Assembly: GCA_037147235.1 (NCBI GenBank)
Contig: JBAWVO010000028.1
Location: forward strand, 1 to 37,009
From: JANXQG01 sp037147235
GTDB lineage: Bacteria > Planctomycetota > Planctomycetia > Pirellulales > Thermoguttaceae
Length of the DNA: 37,009 bases
Direction of reading: 5' to 3'
Shown here: piece by piece, positions 32,776-37,009 of the stretch
Layout: each line of letters begins with the position of its first letter
Numbering within the stretch: position 1 is the first letter of the stretch
Notes under the pieces: generated by a model
What the model saw: the letters and a program-made list of their open reading frames with translations, nothing else
Database searches by the model: none
Told to the model about the DNA's origin: nothing
Program-made: the position numbers and the translations under genes

Positions 32776-33882
32776 ATGACAAAGCGGACGATGAGGTTCT
32801 GGCTGCCAGCGATCTTGCTGGCGTTCTCTCCGGCCGTAGCGTACGCCGATGCGGGTACACCGCTTATGTGGGCAAGTACCCTTCACCTTCTGTTTGGCAA
32901 CGCCGTCATTGGTGTTGCTGAGGGGTTGATTCTTGCCTTTCTCTTTCGGCTGAAGGGTGCCTCCTGCGTCGCAATCATGATCGCCTCCAACTACTTCTCG
33001 GCTTGGGTTGGAGGTGTGTTTCTGATCTCGACAATCACAGACTCTCTGAGCCTTGATCTTTACAACGCTTGGCGGTGGCTTTGGTGTATGGTCGTCGTTA
33101 GCTACGGCATCACGCTTGTGCTGGAGTGGCCGTTCATTGCCATCTGCCTACGCAACACCAACGGCTGGTTCCGCAAGAGCATCTGGGGTTCCCTGGTTGT
33201 GCAGTCGGCCAGCTACTTGGTTCTTTTCGGCTGGTATTGGACCGCGAGCGGAAAAACGCTCTATACAGACTTGGTCATTGTTCAACCGTCCGCGATGTCG
33301 CTCCCAAAAGACGCAATACTTTATTACATGGCCGAGAATAATGACGATGTCTACGTTCGGGATATGGGCCACGACGAAACGAGAAAGATTTGTGCTTTGA
33401 CATCATCAGAGAATAGCGATCGGCTCTTCTTGAACGAGTCTCGCGTGACTGCCGGTCACTGGGATCTCATCGTTGGGCTGAACCCGTTGGTGGAACAACC
33501 AGACCCTAATCCATCCAATAGAACTGTATCCGCGGACTTGATGTGCTCTGTTGCCGAAGCACCGCTAGCCAGCCTTTGGCCCGGTGGTGAAGTCCCACGC
33601 TTTCGTGCTGACAAGAGCGGTTGGCTGTTCTACTTTGGCTGGATGGCTGGTCGTCTGACCGGCGAGAACACGATAAATGGTCGGAATGTGCTCGTATCGC
33701 TGGACACGCCTTTTGTCCGCTGGCCGGTATACTGCCCGACGCAGCTTCCGAGCGGCCAAGTGATTTTCCAACTCGGCAGGAATCAGATTTGCATTCTCGA
33801 TCCAGATGAGCGAAAAATTGCGATGCTAGCCAAAGGCCGCTGGCCCGTGATAACCATAGTTGGAGGCGAGCGCATTCCCTGA
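32776..33882 (+). CDS. Hypothetical membrane protein with extracytoplasmic C-terminal domain
   Basis: 368 residues. A signal-like start (FWLPAILLAFSPAVAYADA) is followed by about four hydrophobic helices (LLFGNAVIGVAEGLILAFLF, VAIMIASNYFSAWVGGVFLI, LWCMVVVSYGITLVLEWPFI, LVVQSASYLVLFGWYW). From about residue 185 a soluble domain follows (VYVRDMGHDETRKICAL; FRADKSGWLFYFGWMAG; QVIFQLGRNQICILDPDERK), with a propeller-like feel at the end. No catalytic motif was recognised. The upstream 73-residue membrane protein is likely cotranscribed. Confidence 0.65.
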   Translation: MTKRTMRFWLPAILLAFSPAVAYADAGTPLMWASTLHLLFGNAVIGVAEGLILAFLFRLKGASCVAIMIASNYFSAWVGGVFLISTITDSLSLDLYNAWRWLWCMVVVSYGITLVLEWPFIAICLRNTNGWFRKSIWGSLVVQSASYLVLFGWYWTASGKTLYTDLVIVQPSAMSLPKDAILYYMAENNDDVYVRDMGHDETRKICALTSSENSDRLFLNESRVTAGHWDLIVGLNPLVEQPDPNPSNRTVSADLMCSVAEAPLASLWPGGEVPRFRADKSGWLFYFGWMAGRLTGENTINGRNVLVSLDTPFVRWPVYCPTQLPSGQVIFQLGRNQICILDPDERKIAMLAKGRWPVITIVGGERIP

Positions 33883-33896
33883 TAGGATGATCTCTC

Positions 33897-34853
33897 TCAT
33901 TTTTCGCTCTGCGGCATCAAGCTTCTTCGCCACCTCACGCTAGTCCGGCCAGAGAACCATGTGGCCGCGCCCATGAGGACGAACATCAACCCGCACCAGG
34001 CTGGCGCGGCGCGGCGGACTTCGCCGAGATCAAGAATGAGCGGTTGATTGACCGAAGCGATCATCGTCAGGGTCATCAGCATACCGTAGATGGTCGTGAT
34101 GATGGCACAAACGACCATCTGCACCCAGGCTGCGGCCCAGTCCGGCGCGTTGATCATCCAGACGGCATAGACCAACTGGAGAACCGCCATGAGCACGGCC
34201 GCCAATGCCCAGGGAGGTGCGACAAAAAGATTGGCATGACCCACGATCACCGGCAGCAGGCTCACGAGCGCAGCGGCGGCCAGCACAGCGGCCAGTTGAA
34301 GAGCGATTCGCCGCTCGGCCTTGCCCGGTATCGTCGTATCGGCCGGGAGATGCCTTTGGGCTGACGGCCATAGCTTGCGGAGCCAAGAGGAAAATGCGAA
34401 GCCCGCGATTCTACGTCGAACAACTGCGGCTTGGTCGCTCGGCATCGCTGCGCGTTTCGACTGCTCGACCGGCGGCAGCGGCACGGCCACCATTCCCGGT
34501 TCCCGTAGCAGGTTCGGCGGCAAAGAGCGGGGAGCGGGAAGCGGAGAGGAGGGAGTTGGAAGCGGGGAGCGGGGCTCCCTCGCTGGCGGTTTCGCAATTG
34601 GCTTTACCGACAGTCTCGCCGCAGTCGCTGGCGGCTTCGTAATTGGCTTTACCGGCGGTCTTGCCGCAGATGCTGTCGGCGGTTTCAGAGTTGGCTTTGC
34701 TACCGGTTTCGCCGCCGGATTCGTCACCGGCCCCTTGGCGGGTGTCGGCACGACCATGATCTTTCCACATGCCCCGCAACGAATCTTCCGGCCCGCAAGT
34801 TGCGAGTTAACATCGAGTACGTGTCCGGAAGGGCAGAGGAGGCGAAGGATCAT
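33897..34853 (-). CDS. Zinc-ribbon protein with proline-rich linker and C-terminal membrane helices
   Basis: 318 residues. The N-terminus CPSGHVLDVNSQLAGRKIRC with GACGKIMVVP is a short zinc-ribbon/MJ0042-like segment common in planctomycetes. A Lys/Pro/Ala-rich linker of about 75 residues follows (repeated KPxxKPP words), containing SPLPTPSSPLPAPRSLPP that is coded by GC-rich repeat DNA. The C-terminal half has four hydrophobic helices (LQLAAVLAAAALVSLLPVIV; ALAAVLMAVLQLVYAVWMI; VQMVVCAIITTIYGMLMTLT; WCGLMFVLMGAATWF). Its ATG directly follows the TAA of the DUF11 gene, so they are coupled. Function is unknown. Confidence 0.72.
   Translation of the reverse strand: MILRLLCPSGHVLDVNSQLAGRKIRCGACGKIMVVPTPAKGPVTNPAAKPVAKPTLKPPTASAARPPVKPITKPPATAARLSVKPIAKPPAREPRSPLPTPSSPLPAPRSLPPNLLREPGMVAVPLPPVEQSKRAAMPSDQAAVVRRRIAGFAFSSWLRKLWPSAQRHLPADTTIPGKAERRIALQLAAVLAAAALVSLLPVIVGHANLFVAPPWALAAVLMAVLQLVYAVWMINAPDWAAAWVQMVVCAIITTIYGMLMTLTMIASVNQPLILDLGEVRRAAPAWCGLMFVLMGAATWFSGRTSVRWRRSLMPQSEK
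34523..34582. repeat. GC-rich low-complexity repeat inside the zinc-ribbon gene
   Basis: The plus strand reads irregular copies of GCGGGGAG and GCGGAGAG, for example AGCGGGGAGCGGGAAGCGG and GGAAGCGGGGAGCGGGG. On the coding strand it yields the Pro/Ser-rich part of the linker. It keeps the frame and looks like an expanded simple repeat or an inserted intergenic repeat. Confidence 0.6.
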
Positions 34854-36848
34854 TTATTCGTCGGCGTAGACTCGCGTACTTTCCTCTTTAACGACGGGGC
34901 GCTGCATTTCGTCGGTCATCAATTGACAACGAACCCGTAAGTCACCCGCCCGAACTCCTTGGGCACGCACGCGGAAGGCGGCCACTGTCTTGGGCGCAAG
35001 CTGTGGAAGTCTCTCGAAAAGAACCTTATTATCCTCTAGGGTATACCGTGTTGGTCCTTCGGCCGCCAGGGGCTTCAGCTCGGCCGGAAAAAAGATCGAC
35101 ATTTGCAGGTTGCTGGAGGCCTTCGATCCCTGGTTGACCACCGTGATCTCGTAGGTCGTTTCGCCGCCAATCTCCACGGGATCCTTGGTATGCGACAATT
35201 GGAAGGTCACTGACGCCATACCTTCGACCACCACGGGCTGTTCTTTCTCAACGACCAGTCCCCGCTGAGCCGATCCGCGAACTTTGATGCTAAATTGCCC
35301 CGGCTCGACCGGCAGGGTAACCAACTCAACGGTGCCACGCTGTTTGACCGGTAGTTCTTCGAGCCGCCAGTAGACGGCCCGAGAGCCTTCGTCGTAACGT
35401 CCCGCGTTGTTCGCGTTGACGAATTTCAGGCCCGCCGGCAGATAGGCCACCAGTTCGACTTGCTGTGCCGACGCCGTGCCTGGATTGGATACCGATAATT
35501 GATAGGTTGCCTCGCGTTCGAGGTAACGGCGTTTTGGACCGGCTAAGACAATGTCCAACTGCGGCGAGGTGACCTCTAGGTTAAATCGATGTTCGGCACG
35601 GAGATTCGCATCGGCCCGGGCGGTAATCACGTTGGCGATCGTGCCCGGCTGAACGGCCTTCAGGCGAAGCTGCAATTGGCGGCTTTCGCCCGGCTTCAGG
35701 TCGCCGACGGTGTATTCCAATTCGGCACCGCCGGAATGTTTCAATCCGGCGGGAATGCGCTCGGCCAGTACCACGCCGGTGGCCGCGCCGCTGCCTGGAT
35801 TCGATACGGTGAAAGTAAGTATTGTTTCGTCGCCCACCAGCACACGGTTGGCGCCGGTCGTCTCGACGACCAGCTTCGGCCGCGTGACGATTGAGCGGGC
35901 CGTAACCTCGGCCTGGAAGCGGACGGTCGCCACACTGCCGACTTCGCCCTCTTCCGTCGGCATAACCTGCATTTCGACCGATGTTTCACCGCTCGGCTTG
36001 AGTGTGCCCAACGACCAGACAAGCTCTCCCCGAGCACCCAGGGACGCTGGCGGTGCCGTGCCTAGCAGACGTGTGCCGCGCGGAACCTGATCGTGAATCT
36101 CGACTTCGCTCGCAGCCACCGTGCCGGTGTTCCGCACAACGACTCGCAGCACGGCCGGTCGGCCGACCTGGATCTCCGGTGGGGCAATCTTCTGGAGAAC
36201 AATCTGCGGGCTTTGGGGGCCTTCAAGCTGCTTGTTGCCCGGTTGGCCCGTGCCGCCAGCGACCGAAGAAGTTCCTGCTGCCGCATCGTCCGGCACGGCG
36301 TTACGGATCGAGCCTGGAAGATACGTGTTCCTGGGATCGGGCGGAACCAAGTGAGAACCTAACGACATTTCTCCCGAGGGAATCGGCTGGAGCGGCAATC
36401 GCGTCGAATTTTGGCTTTCGGCTGGCCGCGTTGGCACGGCATAGCGGTCGGCCGTTGTCGGCATGAGTTTGGGTTCACCTGCCGGAATACGCATCGTGCT
36501 ACCCGGGTTTCCGGCATTTCCACCCTCCGGCTCGTCACCGGCTACGAGACGAATCCGGGTCGGGGCTTGGCCTTGCGGCTCTTCGCTGAACACCGGCCGC
36601 ACACTGCCGTTGCTCGTTGCACGGCGGCTGCGGAGCGGATTCTCGCGCGGCGGCACGTCCGTATCGACGGGCCCCACCTGGTTCGCAAGTCCTTCACGCC
36701 CAGCAGCATCGGGCTGCCCGCGACGGAGTGGATTCGACCCATCGTCCGGCGGCGCAACGGATGCGGTCCGCTGGGCGTGAGCGATCGCCAACAGCCCCAG
36801 GGCGACAATCATTCCAAGTACGGAAGTTCGGAAAACAACGCGCTTCAT
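34854..36848 (-). CDS. Secreted DUF11-repeat protein
   Basis: 664-residue exported protein. A signal peptide (SVLGMIVALGLLAIAHA) is followed by about 180 disordered Pro/Gly/Arg-rich residues. Then come four DUF11-like immunoglobulin-fold repeats, each with a version of a VRNTGTVAASEVEIHDQVPRG motif (near 215, 340, 450, 570): SNPGSGAATGVVLAERIPAG, SNPGTASAQQVELVAYLPAG and NQGSKASSNLQMSIFFPAEL. Such proteins are surface or periplasmic and are thought to be structural; no enzyme motif is present. TAA is followed at once by the ATG of the zinc-ribbon gene. Confidence 0.85.
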   Translation of the reverse strand: MKRVVFRTSVLGMIVALGLLAIAHAQRTASVAPPDDGSNPLRRGQPDAAGREGLANQVGPVDTDVPPRENPLRSRRATSNGSVRPVFSEEPQGQAPTRIRLVAGDEPEGGNAGNPGSTMRIPAGEPKLMPTTADRYAVPTRPAESQNSTRLPLQPIPSGEMSLGSHLVPPDPRNTYLPGSIRNAVPDDAAAGTSSVAGGTGQPGNKQLEGPQSPQIVLQKIAPPEIQVGRPAVLRVVVRNTGTVAASEVEIHDQVPRGTRLLGTAPPASLGARGELVWSLGTLKPSGETSVEMQVMPTEEGEVGSVATVRFQAEVTARSIVTRPKLVVETTGANRVLVGDETILTFTVSNPGSGAATGVVLAERIPAGLKHSGGAELEYTVGDLKPGESRQLQLRLKAVQPGTIANVITARADANLRAEHRFNLEVTSPQLDIVLAGPKRRYLEREATYQLSVSNPGTASAQQVELVAYLPAGLKFVNANNAGRYDEGSRAVYWRLEELPVKQRGTVELVTLPVEPGQFSIKVRGSAQRGLVVEKEQPVVVEGMASVTFQLSHTKDPVEIGGETTYEITVVNQGSKASSNLQMSIFFPAELKPLAAEGPTRYTLEDNKVLFERLPQLAPKTVAAFRVRAQGVRAGDLRVRCQLMTDEMQRPVVKEESTRVYADE

Positions 36849-36976
36849 TGCAAATGCCCCCAGAAGAGGGATCTTGACTACATAATGATGCGCGTGTAAC
36901 TACCAAAAATAGGCATCGGGGGAAAGGGCAGTTTGGCGAAGTGGCTAAATGGGATCTCCGCCGGGTTTGCGGATAA

Positions 36977-37009
36977 TTGTGGTGCGGGCGTCCCGCCTGC
37001 CCAAGATGT
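36977..37009. repeat. Dispersed palindromic repeat, cut by the window end
   Basis: TTGTGGTGCGGGCGTCCCGC and CTGC begin an element whose second arm lies beyond the window. Its 24 bases match the repeat inside nikO at 20 positions. It lies about 130 bp upstream of the DUF11 gene. The rest of 36849-36976 holds nothing recognised. Confidence 0.65.

Overview
The window reads as a piece of a Planctomycetota chromosome, most likely a relative of the Pirellulales. This is an inference from gene types and repeats, not from a marker gene. Supporting signs are a proline/alanine-rich zinc-ribbon membrane protein, a DUF11-repeat protein, a membrane protein with an N-terminal FQYSLRAMF motif, an oversized Lnt, and many short palindromic intergenic repeats of the kind common in planctomycetes. 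No rRNA, tRNA or CRISPR array was seen.

Layout. 1-6 kb (minus strand): a TolC-type outer-membrane lipoprotein, a Gfo/Idh/MocA oxidoreductase and a PDZ/S41 protease. 6-8.7 kb (plus): scpA, an overlapping RNase Z-like hydrolase, a GxxExxY (PD-(D/E)XK) gene between inverted repeats, then nikR. 8.7-20.2 kb (minus): a defence-type operon reading ASCH-SNF2 helicase, DUF1016 nuclease, type III Mod, a second GxxExxY gene, RhuM, type III Res and a probably frameshifted last gene. Most junctions are 4-base ATGA overlaps. 20.6-24.4 kb (plus): a nickel ECF transporter, nikK-nikM-nikL-nikQ-nikO. 24.4-26 kb (minus): a double pseudo-receiver protein and an HTH-EIIA(Ntr) fusion. 26-29.6 kb (plus): pabA/trpG, lnt and a beta-propeller protein. 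29.9-33.9 kb (plus): a fused L-serine dehydratase and three small or membrane proteins. 33.9-36.8 kb (minus): the zinc-ribbon protein and the DUF11 protein.

How the parts fit. NikR and the Nik transporter make one nickel-homeostasis module, but the whole defence operon lies between regulator and transporter. A candidate operator sits just upstream of nikK. Mod and Res form a type III restriction-modification pair; the helicase, DUF1016 nuclease and RhuM are co-translated with them and suggest an expanded defence system.

Most unusual signal. Short arrays of 8-9 base units (CACGAAGA, ACGCGGAG, CACGAAAGA, CACAGAGG types) occur as inverted pairs. Two pairs enclose a GxxExxY nuclease gene (7668-8237 and 13392-13835). 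Two pairs have no gene: 14055-14114, exactly 60 bp and in frame inside mod, and 22704-22825 inside the nik operon. A single end forms the stop codon of the oxidoreductase gene. Together they look like an autonomous element with gene-less derivatives. A different palindromic repeat lies in frame inside nikO.
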